A program made the position numbers and the translations under genes. A stretch of DNA of 64,000 nt from Bacillus inaquosorum KCTC 13429 (lineage in GTDB: Bacteria > Bacillota > Bacilli > Bacillales > Bacillaceae): NCBI RefSeq assembly GCF_000332645.1, contig NZ_AMXN01000002.1, forward strand, positions 248,001-312,000. Reading direction: 5' to 3'. Of the stretch, positions 25,849 through 34,734 are shown in pieces. Each line of letters opens with the position of its first letter. The stretch's first letter is position 1. A model generated the notes under the pieces. The model ran no database searches. It had not been told where the DNA came from and worked only from the letters and a program-made list of their open reading frames with translations.

Positions 25849-26043
25849 CAATCTCTTCCTTTCTTCTTAGTTCTAAGAATTGTTTCTTTCACTATACACG
25901 GTTACCTTCAAAATCCTAACTGACCGATCTTGAGAAAAAACCTGTTTAAGACGATCTTCTTTTTCGTTCTTTGTTAAACATATCCACCAAGAAATTATCT
26001 AGCCCATTTCATAGCGATCGCTCGTTAAGCAGGCACAAAAGGA

Positions 26044-26074
26044 TTGCCCTTATAGTCACTATAGGGTTTATGAT
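26044..26074 (+). promoter_or_regulatory. Orphan blt-type MerR promoter
   Basis: TTGCCC (26044-26049), a 19-base spacer with the dyad around TATAGtcaCTATA, and TATGAT (26069-26074) face right, divergently from bltR, just where the blt promoter sits in strain 168. No transporter gene follows; the downstream DNA holds only a remnant and a terminator-like hairpin. Confidence 0.65.
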
Positions 26075-26223
26075 TTGTTACGCAGTTTTAAAATGGTTGA
26101 AAAAAGGAAGGTAGTATCTCTTAGAAGATGTGTAAAGTGATCCATTGTGGCTCGAGTGTTAAATGAACATTCTATATCGTCTTGTGATTTCTTTGACTCC
26201 ATCTTCTGTGCTTTATGTAGTGA

Positions 26224-26358
26224 TTCACGATAGGCTCGCTGGATGAAGGAATTGTCTCTGTGAACACGGCTATAGATCTCATTACTGAGGTAAAGAGCTG
26301 TGAAGACATCGTTCAGGAATTAATGGCTGACTTTATAAAGAAAGTTATTCAAGGCTGA
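26224..26358 (+). pseudogene. C-terminal gene remnant, possibly nitronate monooxygenase-like
   Basis: A frame without start encodes SLDEGIVSVNTAIDLITEVK and ends KKVIQG. This resembles the last residues of FabK/nitronate monooxygenase-type flavoproteins (related to YrpB, which belongs to this part of the map), but the match is weak. A competing minus-strand frame (about 26078-26318) also reads as protein, so the assignment is tentative. The hairpin AAAAAAGCTTA/TAAGCTTTTTT at 26387-26421 follows as a terminator. Confidence 0.3.
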
Positions 26359-26386
26359 TAGGCATAGATTATGAATATGAGTTATT

Positions 26387-26421
26387 AAAAAAGCTTATTC
26401 CTTAAAAGATTAAGCTTTTTT
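26387..26421 (+). terminator. Intrinsic terminator
   Basis: An 11-bp stem AAAAAAGCTTA/TAAGCTTTTTT followed by TCCTTT; it can act in both directions and separates the remnant from the convergent MmcQ-type gene. Confidence 0.65.
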
Positions 26422-26525
26422 CCTTTACTATGTTCAAACCAGTTGCCATCTTTCCATATTATGCGACGCAAGGCTCTTTTAGCGCTTAAGGCTTTAGGTA
26501 TAACCCTCTCCCTCAGGTCTGTCGC

Positions 26526-26858
26526 TTACTTAGTTTTAGTTAACATGTAGCTTTGTTTGATCATATCGTATATGTCTTCCTCTGGAACAGTTCCGTCAAG
26601 AATGATAGAATTCCAATGGTCTTTATTGAGATGAAATGCTGGAACTACCGAAGTGTATTTGTGTCTCCAGAAATCGATAAAACCGGGTTCACACTTCACA
26701 TTGATCCAAATATAATCATCTTTTTCAAATATCCAGGCAAACACTTTTCTGTTTTTATCGTGTCGCATTAATGTCCAATTCTTATCACGGAACGGATAAT
26801 CTTCATATACATTTTTAAAACTCAAACAATAATCAATTGCTTCCTTTCTATTTTTCAT
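26526..26858 (-). CDS. MmcQ/YjbR-family protein
   Basis: 110 residues starting at the ATG at 26858 after GGAGAGG. The cyaY-like fold is recognisable from NVYEDYPFRDKNWTLMRHDK, then FAWIFEKDDYIWINVKCEP and the HLNKDHWNSIILDG block. These small proteins are often described as DNA-binding, but the function is not established. The gene stands alone. Confidence 0.75.
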   Translation of the reverse strand: MKNRKEAIDYCLSFKNVYEDYPFRDKNWTLMRHDKNRKVFAWIFEKDDYIWINVKCEPGFIDFWRHKYTSVVPAFHLNKDHWNSIILDGTVPEEDIYDMIKQSYMLTKTK

Positions 26859-26879
26859 TGATTGCCTCTCCTTCAACAT

Positions 26880-27243
26880 ATAACTGCCTAAGTTTTTTCT
26901 TTAACTACTGATTTCCTCTACTTTATTTAACCAAAAATGAATAAGTGAATAAAACAATCCGATTGGTTAATTTGCACGATCAGCACCTCTAAAATCATAC
27001 CTCTCTATACTATTTCCCATGTATAAAAAAATCCTTCCAACGCTAATTAAACAAATAGAAGCTCCCGTTGGTGTACTGCCTGTGTATGTTTACTGGCGGT
27101 GCGTTAACCTGTTTACCAGTATCATCAATCATAACGGGCACCATAAACAAAAAAACTGGTGCCAACTTAGCACCAGCTTGAAAACATATTCTTTATGGAG
27201 TAAACTGCTCTTTTTTAAGTTGGCAGATGCTTGGGATGCAAAC
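26880..27243. other. Intergenic region with terminator
   Basis: CTGGTGC (27156-27162) pairs with GCACCAG (27170-27176) and on the minus strand is followed by a T7 run, so it terminates the PAP2 gene. No coding sequence is supported in the remainder. Confidence 0.6.
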
Positions 27244-29025
27244 TTATTTTGCCTTGACTTTTAATTGGATATGGTTGGACTTATAGATGACTTCCACTTT
27301 GTACTCGCTTGGCAATCCGACGGTCTCGATTGAAGAAAATGCCCCATGCCGATTTTGATAGGTGATGATTGTGGAACCATCAGCCGGTGCGTAATTGTCC
27401 GTAAAATGGAGACGTAATGTCCCTTTCATTTTTGCCTTGCCCTTAATGTGAAGCAGATCATTTTTTCCGCTGAGATTCAGCTCAAGTATACCTTTGGCAG
27501 ATTGTTTGTAGTCTCCTCCGATGACCAGTTTTCCTGATACCTCTTCCTTCAGGGTGCCTCCGTTGTTTGAAACATCGCCTCTCCCAAAGGCTGTCTTCGA
27601 GTCGCCCTCAAGTGTTCCCTGATCAATCCGTATACCGCCGGAATATGTATTGTTCCCCTCCAGCTTTAATGTGCCTGTCCCCTTTTTAGTCAGCTTTCCG
27701 GTACCGGAGATATCGTTGCGCCAGCGATCCAATGCATGGAAGCCGCCTTTTGAAGAATCCATATTCACGGTAACGTCTTTGGCAAAAGCGCCATATCCAT
27801 CTGCGGCCGAAAAGAGATTAAGCCGTCCCCATCCCTCTGGATCATCAAGAACAGGATAGCCGGAAGGAAGACTGGTAGTAGCTAAAATCCAACGGCGCTG
27901 CGTGTTGTCAAGGTAAGGAAAACGAGTTTCCAGCAGGACTTCAGCTCCCTTAGAAACCACCATTGGTTTAGCAGGTGAATTGATTTGCTCAAATCCGTAT
28001 GTCAATCGTTGAATATATTGTTTTTTATTCATGTCATAATCGCTGAATCGATCTTCCGCTGTACCAGTTTGCGTTAACAACTTACTGTGGGCTTCATCAT
28101 AAGCAGCCTTTTTCAAATTTTTATTGGCGGGATCAGATAAAATTGCAGCCGCCAAGCCAGTTGCCATGACACGTCCTCCCATTACATCAAGCGGGGAATG
28201 CATACCGGCAACAATGCGGTTATTGCCGAGCTCCGAAGCCCGGGTAAGGAGTTCCTGATAACGCTCTGGTACGGCATAAGCCATAGCAAAAGCGCTAAGG
28301 TATGCGGCATTCGTATGTCCGCTGGGAAAACCTCCGTCTTTGCTCGGATCAGGATTGATAGCGGGAACAAGGGTTGGAACAAGAATAGAATTGCTTTCCC
28401 AGCGAAACGGGCGGGGATATTGAAAGTATCCCTTAGCCGGGTTCGTTGAAGAATAGGGGCCGCGTAACGTATTGACCAAGCTCACGATGCTGCCGAGACT
28501 GGAACTCGTGCTGCCAGAATTGGTTCCTTCATCATGATATTTTTTTATCGTGGCATCTGCCGGGATACTGTTGATCGTTGTCGTCGCGCCCGCCTTCATT
28601 CGATATACATCGGTAAGCGGACCTAGACCGTCAATCACACTGTAGCTCTGATTCCTGCGATCATCAAAATATGCGGCATTTTCCTCACTAATCGTACGGC
28701 GTTCAGCAATGTCAACAACTTTTTGAATGTTGGCATCCAACACGCTGCTGTTCAGTTTGGCACCACTATCCCAAGTACTTCCGGGAGTCCAAAGCTTATT
28801 AAATTCGGAAAGTACCCCGATCGTAGGATTGGAATTCACTGTAGTATTAGCAGAGCTGTTATTTTTGTAATGATCTACGAAATATCCTGAAGGAGGGGGC
28901 GGCGGCAGTGTTACAGTTTTGGCTTTCGTTGTTGTGCTCGCATAACATTCACTCACAGAACTCTGAAATAATACCAGAGAAAATAAAGCCACTACTAAAT
29001 GCTTCTTCATCCTTAGTAATTTCAT
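27244..29025 (-). CDS. Secreted PAP2 acid phosphatase with autotransporter-type repeat
   Basis: 593 residues with a signal peptide (LVVALFSLVLFQSSVSECYA). The PAP2/class A acid phosphatase domain holds the motifs DGGFPSGHTNAAY (near residue 232) and GNNRIVAGMHSPLDVMGG. After about residue 430 the protein changes to a beta-helix-like region with GTGKLTKKGTGTLKLEGNNT and TYSGGIRIDQGTLEGD, the 'autotransporter-associated beta strand repeat' of Gram-negative proteins. There is no transmembrane barrel or LPxTG motif, so it is probably released or wall-associated. It should dephosphorylate organic phosphates outside the cell. Confidence 0.8.
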   Translation of the reverse strand: MKLLRMKKHLVVALFSLVLFQSSVSECYASTTTKAKTVTLPPPPPSGYFVDHYKNNSSANTTVNSNPTIGVLSEFNKLWTPGSTWDSGAKLNSSVLDANIQKVVDIAERRTISEENAAYFDDRRNQSYSVIDGLGPLTDVYRMKAGATTTINSIPADATIKKYHDEGTNSGSTSSSLGSIVSLVNTLRGPYSSTNPAKGYFQYPRPFRWESNSILVPTLVPAINPDPSKDGGFPSGHTNAAYLSAFAMAYAVPERYQELLTRASELGNNRIVAGMHSPLDVMGGRVMATGLAAAILSDPANKNLKKAAYDEAHSKLLTQTGTAEDRFSDYDMNKKQYIQRLTYGFEQINSPAKPMVVSKGAEVLLETRFPYLDNTQRRWILATTSLPSGYPVLDDPEGWGRLNLFSAADGYGAFAKDVTVNMDSSKGGFHALDRWRNDISGTGKLTKKGTGTLKLEGNNTYSGGIRIDQGTLEGDSKTAFGRGDVSNNGGTLKEEVSGKLVIGGDYKQSAKGILELNLSGKNDLLHIKGKAKMKGTLRLHFTDNYAPADGSTIITYQNRHGAFSSIETVGLPSEYKVEVIYKSNHIQLKVKAK

Positions 29026-29221
29026 TTTTTCATCATACTCTCCCTTACTCTTATCTCAAAAAGCTTTTCCCCAACCGTCAAGTTATTATTGATCGTATCT
29101 TACATTTATTAATGAAATAGCGTTGTTTTATTAATGTTTTGTTTATTTTTTCTAGGCGTCAATGAAATAGAAGTCACCTACAAGCTGAGAGAAAGAAACG
29201 GAAGAAAACTACAGAAGCAAA

Positions 29222-29247
29222 AAGCTGCTGACGAGGAGCCAGCAGCT
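29222..29247 (-). terminator. Intrinsic terminator downstream of zinT
   Basis: AGCTGCTG (29223-29230) pairs with CAGCAGCT (29240-29247). On the minus strand the stem is followed by TTTTTG, about 130 bases after the zinT stop. Confidence 0.65.
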
Positions 29248-29374
29248 AACACAGGGGCATCTAAGCATTCATAAAGGACTAGGCGTGTTTCCGCATTCTA
29301 TAAATTTTTCACAGTGAAAACATTACAGAACAACTTTATTATAAAAGAACACCATATTTTATGGTAATCATCAT

Positions 29375-30148
29375 TTAATGCGCCATCATATCATGGGCAA
29401 TATCGTGTCCATCCATTTTTGACGGGTAGTAGGTAGGCCAGTGTTTGACTTCATCAAGTAAAGCTTCACGGTCATCACCCCAATACAGATGGTAATGACT
29501 AGCTTTAGTCGGATAGATACTATGATCACTAAACTGAATATACTGAGGGAGCCCTTCAGCTTCTTTAGCTAGTTTGAATATGTATCTTACCCCTCTATTG
29601 CCTCCATCATATGTTAGAATTTCGTACCCGTCATAGGTATACTTACCAGAATATTCTTTTCCATTTTTGAAGAACGTTACAGCATCTTTTTGAATTAAGA
29701 TACGGTCAACATCTGTTTTATACCCTTTTTTATAGTACTCTTTATATTCTTCAGCTGTCTTGTCACCTTCATGTTCTGATTTATATGAAAATACTTCGTC
29801 AAGAGTACCATCTTGCAGGTATGGATATACAGATTGCCAGTCTCCTTCCCAATCAGAAAGTGAACGATCCTTTACTTGGCTGTTTTTAAAATAGCCTTCA
29901 TAAATTTTTTCTGTTTCTTCATCATGCGCATGACTATGATCGTGCTCATGATCATGAGCGTGAGCACTTTCGTGTGTGTGACTTTCAGATGCTTGCTCTT
30001 GCGTTTTGGAAGAGTCTTCTGCAACAGCCGAGGATGATGTTGTTTTATTAGACTCACCTTTTGATGAACCGGAAGTCTGACATCCTGCCAATACGAGTAA
30101 TGAACCAATAGTTAATATACCTAACCTCTTTGCAAATAAAATCTTCAT
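29375..30148 (-). CDS. zinT: ZinT-type zinc-binding lipoprotein (YrpE)
   Basis: 257 residues. A lipoprotein signal (LTIGSLLVLAGC) is followed by a linker and a histidine-rich stretch (HTHESAHAHDHEHDHSHAHD), then a complete ZinT domain (EGYFKNSQVKDRSLSDWEGD through YPTKASHYHLYWGDD with metal histidines). It binds zinc at the outer membrane face of the cell and is thought to help zinc uptake under starvation. A Zur-like box lies upstream at 30170-30190. It is close to YrpE of B. subtilis 168 (which I recall at 250 residues). Confidence 0.85.
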   Translation of the reverse strand: MKILFAKRLGILTIGSLLVLAGCQTSGSSKGESNKTTSSSAVAEDSSKTQEQASESHTHESAHAHDHEHDHSHAHDEETEKIYEGYFKNSQVKDRSLSDWEGDWQSVYPYLQDGTLDEVFSYKSEHEGDKTAEEYKEYYKKGYKTDVDRILIQKDAVTFFKNGKEYSGKYTYDGYEILTYDGGNRGVRYIFKLAKEAEGLPQYIQFSDHSIYPTKASHYHLYWGDDREALLDEVKHWPTYYPSKMDGHDIAHDMMAH

Positions 30149-30169
30149 TCCAACACTCCTTTTTCATTA

Positions 30170-30190
30170 AATCGAAAACATTACGATTTA
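30170..30190 (-). promoter_or_regulatory. Zur box upstream of zinT
   Basis: The 21-bp element has a perfect right half ATTACGATTT and a left half AAATCGAAAA with two mismatches to the B. subtilis Zur consensus. It lies 22-42 bases before the zinT start, so zinc-dependent repression is expected. Confidence 0.65.
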
Positions 30191-30293
30191 TATTATACAT
30201 ATATCTCGTGGAAACATCAAAGGGAAAATGCTCCTCATATTACTGAATCGTATCTGGCAGCGGATGGCCAATTTCATTAAAAAACTGACTTTG

Positions 30294-30830
30294 TTAGTCA
30301 GTTTCCTTTACAATACGAAAGTCTACGATATTTCCATATCGATCGGCTTCAATATGACAGCATCCTTCAAGCAGTTGTTTTAATTTTCCCCGTCCGCGTT
30401 GTACCCTTGATTTTGCGCCCGAGTAAGAAATGCCGAGCTTTTCACTTAACTCCTTTTGTGATAACCCTTGAAATTCAGTCAGTTCGAGCGCCTCTCGATA
30501 CTTTTCCGGCAACCTTTTGATGGTCGAGCGAATACAACCCGCTGCTTCTTTAGTGAAATTTTCTTCCTCTGCATTGTCATCAAAATGCAGAGGGTCAGGC
30601 AGTATTTCACTTGATTTTTTTGTGCGATAAAAATCAATAATTGTATTTCTAGTAATCTGATAGATCCAGCTATGAATCTTTTGTTCATCAATCAGATTTG
30701 GGAGATGAACTTGTATTTTCATAAATACGATTTGCAATATGTCATCAACCATAGATTGATCGTTAACCCTATGCGAAATAAATGTTTTTAACGGCTGGTG
30801 AAATTGATCCCATAGATCCTCAATATTCAT
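30294..30830 (-). CDS. sigZ: ECF-type sigma factor SigZ
   Basis: 178 residues. Region 2 contains DQSMVDDILQIVFMKI and the IHSWIYQITRNTIIDFYR block, and region 4 has the helix-turn-helix GLSQKELSEKLGISYSGAKS. SigZ in strain 168 is nearly the same length (176 as I recall). No anti-sigma gene is next to it. It has a poorly defined regulon. Confidence 0.9.
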   Translation of the reverse strand: MNIEDLWDQFHQPLKTFISHRVNDQSMVDDILQIVFMKIQVHLPNLIDEQKIHSWIYQITRNTIIDFYRTKKSSEILPDPLHFDDNAEEENFTKEAAGCIRSTIKRLPEKYREALELTEFQGLSQKELSEKLGISYSGAKSRVQRGRGKLKQLLEGCCHIEADRYGNIVDFRIVKETD

Positions 30831-30964
30831 TTGAAAAAACCTCCTATTATTTTTGCGTCTGCTTTACGTTTGTATCGTCTTTGTAATCGTAACAGAGAAT
30901 GAAACAATTGTTGAATCAATTGAATTGCAGCTGTTGCAAAAAAAATGATGAGGAGAGATTTGTT

Positions 30965-31945
30965 ATGGAATATACCTTTTTAGGAAGAACAGGATTGCGG
31001 GTGAGCCGTTTATGTTTAGGCACGATGAATTTTGGAGTTGATACAGATGAAAAGACGGCGTTCCGTATCATGGATGAAGCGCTCGATAACGGCATTCAAT
31101 TTTTTGATACTGCCAATATTTACGGCTGGGGCGAAAATGCAGGTTTGACAGAGAGCATCATTGGAAAATGGTTTGCACAAGGAGGACAGCGCCGCGAGAA
31201 AGTCGTTCTGGCGACAAAAGTATATGAACCGATTTCTGATCCGAATGACGGACCAAATGATAGGAGGGGGTTGTCTCTATACAAAATCAGACGCCATCTG
31301 GAAGGATCGCTGAAGCGGCTTCAGACGGATCATATAGAATTATACCAAATGCATCATATCGATAGGCGGACGCCGTGGGATGAGGTATGGGAAGCTTTTG
31401 AGGCTCAGGTTCGCTCCGGCAAAGTAGACTATATTGGATCCAGTAACTTTGCAGGCTGGCATTTGGTTAAAGCGCAAGCTGAAGCTGAAAAACGGCGATT
31501 CATGGGACTCGTCACTGAACAGCACAAGTATAGTTTATTAGAACGTACAGCTGAGATGGAAGTGCTGCCGGCTGCACAGGATCTTGGTTTAGGGGTAGTG
31601 GCGTGGAGTCCCCTTGCAGGAGGACTTCTTGGCGGGAAGGCACTGAAAAGCAATGCCGGAACCCGTACAGCAAAAAGAGCAGATTTAATCGAAAAACATC
31701 GCTCACAACTCGAGAAATTTTCAACTTTATGCAAAGAACTAGGAGAAAAAGAAGCAAACGTGGCTTTGGCATGGGTGCTAGCAAATCCAGTTTTAACTGC
31801 GCCGATCATCGGACCAAGAACGGTTGAGCAGCTGCGTGATACGATAAAAGCCGTTGAAATCAGTCTGGATGAGGACATTCTCCACATGTTGAATGATATC
31901 TTTCCCGGACCTGGAGGAGAGACACCTGAGGCTTATGCCTGGTGA
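30965..31945 (+). CDS. yrpG: Aldo/keto reductase YrpG
   Basis: 326 residues from the ATG at 30965, chosen for GAGGAGAG upstream and because homologues begin at MEYTFLGRTG. The NADPH-dependent TIM-barrel fold is shown by FFDTANIYGWGENAG (Asp, Tyr), the lysine in VVLATKVY and the histidine in LYQMHHID. The C-terminal cofactor site contains APIIGPRTVEQL. It is divergent from sigZ. Natural substrate unknown. Confidence 0.9.
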   Translation: MEYTFLGRTGLRVSRLCLGTMNFGVDTDEKTAFRIMDEALDNGIQFFDTANIYGWGENAGLTESIIGKWFAQGGQRREKVVLATKVYEPISDPNDGPNDRRGLSLYKIRRHLEGSLKRLQTDHIELYQMHHIDRRTPWDEVWEAFEAQVRSGKVDYIGSSNFAGWHLVKAQAEAEKRRFMGLVTEQHKYSLLERTAEMEVLPAAQDLGLGVVAWSPLAGGLLGGKALKSNAGTRTAKRADLIEKHRSQLEKFSTLCKELGEKEANVALAWVLANPVLTAPIIGPRTVEQLRDTIKAVEISLDEDILHMLNDIFPGPGGETPEAYAW

Positions 31946-32005
31946 TTCTTTCATGATCAATAACTGACATTTTTCTAAAATCTTTATGCTGAACAATCAT
32001 ATATA

Positions 32006-32041
32006 GGAAAGACAAGAGCTTGTTTGTCTCTTGTCTTTTCC
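32006..32041 (+). terminator. Intrinsic terminator between yrpG and csn
   Basis: GGAAAGACAAGAG (32006-32018) pairs with CTCTTGTCTTTTCC (32028-32041) with one bulged base. It lies between convergent genes and can serve both. Confidence 0.7.
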
Positions 32042-32105
32042 AAATCATGCGAAGAATTCTGACTAAACATCGACAAGAAACGCTGCCGCTTTATTCACTC
32101 AATGC

Positions 32106-32942
32106 TTATTTGATTACGAAATTACCGTATTCGTTTGAGCGAACATGAATCGGTCCGTTTAAATTATAGTTGTTCTCCTTGGCGATTGAGCGAAGCACGT
32201 CCACACGGGCAACCGATTCTCTCCACTCATCACGGGTGTCAGGATCTGCCGGATTCATCAGGTCGTCATATCGCACATCCAGGAATTTATTTAACCATTT
32301 CTTCTCATCAATCCCGTCTTTAGGTGAACCGCCCGCTTTTTTGTTCGTGCGTTTGATCAAGGCATAAAAGGAGTCGGGGTCATCACCATCGCCATGCTGA
32401 ATAACTGTATCGTACATCACAGCTCTTGCCAGTGCCGTTTTCAGTCCGGCATGATCGGATCGTTTCATGGCAGGCTGATAATACAAGCTGTCATTTACTG
32501 CGTCTTGAGCAGCGCGGAAGTCCTTATCATTTCCAAGCGACTCCCAGGCGGAAGCGAATCCCTTGAGATTGCTGATGTCATCGCTTTCTTCCTTGGCCAG
32601 ACGACGCAATTCAGGCAGGTACTTTTTCAGTTTGTTATTCGGTACCGCCTTTGTGTATACTTCCACTACTTCCAATGCATCCCCGGTAGCTGTTGTAAAG
32701 CCTGCCCGTCCGCATGTATAGCCTCTTCCATCATTCAATGGCTCGACATATCCGTATTGGATCTCCGTCGTGCCGTTTTCAAAGATACTGGTCAGCTGTT
32801 CTGCCCGGCGTTTTTGATCCTTATTCAGTCCCGCCGCAAAAACCGTTTCACTCATCATCAGGGTAAAAAACATGATGAAAACAAGTGATGAAATCGCTGC
32901 TTTCTTCCAGAAACCCGCATTTTTCTTCAAACTGATTTTCAT
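32106..32942 (-). CDS. csn: Secreted chitosanase Csn (GH46)
   Basis: 278 residues: signal peptide (SLVFIMFFTLMMSETVFA) and one GH46 domain that hydrolyses chitosan. The catalytic Glu is expected in the ENGTTEIQYGYVEPLNDG region and the Asp shortly after, near NDGRGYTCG. The length matches Csn of B. subtilis (277). GGAGG precedes the ATG. The gene is monocistronic. Confidence 0.9.
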   Translation of the reverse strand: MKISLKKNAGFWKKAAISSLVFIMFFTLMMSETVFAAGLNKDQKRRAEQLTSIFENGTTEIQYGYVEPLNDGRGYTCGRAGFTTATGDALEVVEVYTKAVPNNKLKKYLPELRRLAKEESDDISNLKGFASAWESLGNDKDFRAAQDAVNDSLYYQPAMKRSDHAGLKTALARAVMYDTVIQHGDGDDPDSFYALIKRTNKKAGGSPKDGIDEKKWLNKFLDVRYDDLMNPADPDTRDEWRESVARVDVLRSIAKENNYNLNGPIHVRSNEYGNFVIK

Positions 32943-33216
32943 TCGATTACCTCCTTCTAAATATTGTAAATACAGACACAGTATACATCAAGGAGCTGCT
33001 CTATTGTTGAAAATACATCGTTTTGTCAATATTTTGAATCTAAAGTAATAATAAAAAGCTTTCGGCTTGAATCTTACTCTTTTTTTATTGCCAATCAGCC
33101 TTAGCCCCTCTCTCTAGGAAAAGCCCTTTTGCTACAACTTTATTTAACAAAATGCAATAAGGCTTTAATCTATTTTATAATGGAAATGATCATCGAATAG
33201 TTGGGAGGTGATGAAA

Positions 33217-33300
33217 ATGGCAAGTAAGATAAGAATGCTAGATTCCGCAACGTCCCATGCAAAGCCTATGATTGGAAAGGCGATACTTTGCATGGGGTAG
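33217..33300 (+). CDS. Possible short peptide overlapping a strong hairpin
   Basis: GGGAGGTG precedes ATGs at 33211 and 33217, giving a 27- or 29-residue peptide (starting MASKIRMLDSATSH). Its second half is covered by an 11-bp perfect inverted repeat, CCCATGCAAAG (33254-33264) / CTTTGCATGGG (33286-33296). This could be a leader peptide of yraL, whose ATG is 88 bases downstream. The interval 32943-33216 holds the csn promoter region and nothing else I can name. Confidence 0.3.
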   Translation: MASKIRMLDSATSHAKPMIGKAILCMG

Positions 33301-33387
33301 ACTTTCTAAAAGATCGCCCAAGTAAGCTTTTCTGATATAGTGGCTTTGCACCTTATTTGGCTATAAAAAAATAAGGAGCTGGCAGAT

Positions 33388-33651
33388 ATGGCATATGTAA
33401 AAGCAACCGCTATTTTACCTGAAAAGCTGATATCGGAAATTCAAAAGTACGTTCAAGGAAAAACAATATATATCCCTAAGCCTGAAACCTCTCATCAAAA
33501 ATGGGGTGCGTGTTCAGGAACAAGAAAGCTAATCGATGACAGAAACACTTCTATTAAACAAGCATTTAAAAACGGCAAAACAATTAATCAATTATCTGAT
33601 GAATATCACCTCTCTACTGAAACAATAAAAAAAATTGTCTACTCTAAATAA
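33388..33651 (+). CDS. yraL: YraL, Mor/CD3324-type small HTH protein
   Basis: 87 residues. The C-terminal part has the helix-turn-helix KTINQLSDEYHLSTETIKKI, and the N-terminal part ends in a block with GACSGTRKLIDDRN, as in CD3324-family proteins related to the Mu Mor activator. AAGGAG precedes the ATG. It is nearly the sequence I recall for YraL. Probably a DNA-binding regulator of unknown target. Confidence 0.8.
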   Translation: MAYVKATAILPEKLISEIQKYVQGKTIYIPKPETSHQKWGACSGTRKLIDDRNTSIKQAFKNGKTINQLSDEYHLSTETIKKIVYSK

Positions 33652-33660
33652 ACAAAACGG

Positions 33661-33690
33661 AAGCACTGATGAAATGTAATCAGTGCTTTT
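33661..33690 (+). terminator. Intrinsic terminator of yraL
   Basis: AAGCACTGAT (33661-33670) and ATCAGTGCTT (33679-33688) form a perfect 10-bp stem followed by TTGAT. Confidence 0.75.
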
Positions 33691-33787
33691 GATATGGCGA
33701 GTTTGTTTCTTAGTTATTTCCTGCATATGATATCATTGGCCAATTGTGTAGAGTTAAGGGAGATGAGAAGAAAGGAAGGATTTACAA

Positions 33788-34612
33788 ATGAATATAGTAA
33801 ACAATGGAACATTGCAAGTACCTGGAGCGAACATCCACTATAAGTTGCGTGGCACAGGTCCAATCATTCTTTTGATTCATGGCGGAGGCGGTGATGCCGA
33901 CAAGTTCCATCATGTTGCAGACCATCTGGCTAACTGGTACACGGTCGTTACTTACGATCGCCGAGGCCATTCCCGCAGCAATCTCGCCAATCAGACTGAG
34001 GATTACCGTGTGGAAACACACAGTGATGACGCCCACCGTCTTCTAGCCAAACTCACCAACAAGCCGGCATACGTATTTGGAAGCAGCTCCGGCGCTGTTA
34101 TCGGGCTTGATCTGTGCATACGCCATCCCGAACAGGTAAGTGTCATGATCCCTCACGAACCAGTCTTATTGCAGTTTTTAAATGGAAATGAGCTGAAACA
34201 AGCCAAGCAATTCATGGAAGACCTTAAGAAAAATCACCGAAATGAGGTCATTACATTATTGTCAAGTTTAGAAACAAACGAACAATCAAAGGATGTGCTG
34301 GCAGAGCGGCTTCTCGGTAATTCAACGTATTTCACTGAATATGAAATTCAGGGAATTCTCAACTATACATTAGATATCGAAGCATTAAAGATGGTGTTTA
34401 CATCTGCTCCGATGAAGGTACTCCCAGCTGGCGGAAGTGCTTCACGGGATTTTTTTCCTTATCGTTGCGCAAACGCCTTAGCGGAACATTTGGAAACAGA
34501 AATTGTTGAATTTCCCGGAAACCATGCAGGTTATAACACAATTCATCATAAAGAATTCGCTGAGAGGTTACACGATATGTTAGAAAATAAACATAGGACC
34601 ATGTACAACTAA
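33788..34612 (+). CDS. yraK: Alpha/beta hydrolase YraK
   Basis: 274 residues with the alpha/beta hydrolase pattern: oxyanion segment LLIHGGGGDA, the YDRRGHSRS strand-turn, the nucleophile elbow GSSSGAV, and the catalytic histidine in GNHAGYN. No signal peptide, so cytoplasmic. Substrate unknown. AAGGAAGG precedes the ATG. Confidence 0.85.
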   Translation: MNIVNNGTLQVPGANIHYKLRGTGPIILLIHGGGGDADKFHHVADHLANWYTVVTYDRRGHSRSNLANQTEDYRVETHSDDAHRLLAKLTNKPAYVFGSSSGAVIGLDLCIRHPEQVSVMIPHEPVLLQFLNGNELKQAKQFMEDLKKNHRNEVITLLSSLETNEQSKDVLAERLLGNSTYFTEYEIQGILNYTLDIEALKMVFTSAPMKVLPAGGSASRDFFPYRCANALAEHLETEIVEFPGNHAGYNTIHHKEFAERLHDMLENKHRTMYN

Positions 34613-34683
34613 CTCAGATTATCGGAGAATTTCACAGGAGCGTTTTTTACTCTTTAGCTATTTTTGTTATATGATCTTAAAAT

Positions 34684-34729
34684 AAAAAAGAAACCTTTGG
34701 ACTTTGTGAATCCGCAGGTTTCTTTTTTA
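34684..34729. terminator. Bidirectional terminator between yraK and the DMT gene
   Basis: AAAAGAAACCT (34686-34696) pairs with AGGTTTCTTTT (34716-34726) and has A/T runs on both sides, between two convergent genes. Confidence 0.75.
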
Positions 34730-34734
34730 TTCAT

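Noticed and set aside
26078-26318. Minus-strand open frame without a start opposite the flavoprotein remnant
   Set aside because: It looks protein-like but lacks a start and overlaps the orphan promoter region and the plus-strand remnant; only one can be real and neither is certain.
28198-28449. Plus-strand frame inside the PAP2 phosphatase gene
   Set aside because: Shadow frame opposite the conserved phosphatase motifs.
31429-31887. Minus-strand frame of 152 codons inside yrpG
   Set aside because: Antisense of the reductase; cysteine/serine-rich composition typical of shadow frames.
32394-32888. Plus-strand frame of 164 codons inside csn
   Set aside because: Antisense of the chitosanase gene; no ribosome site.
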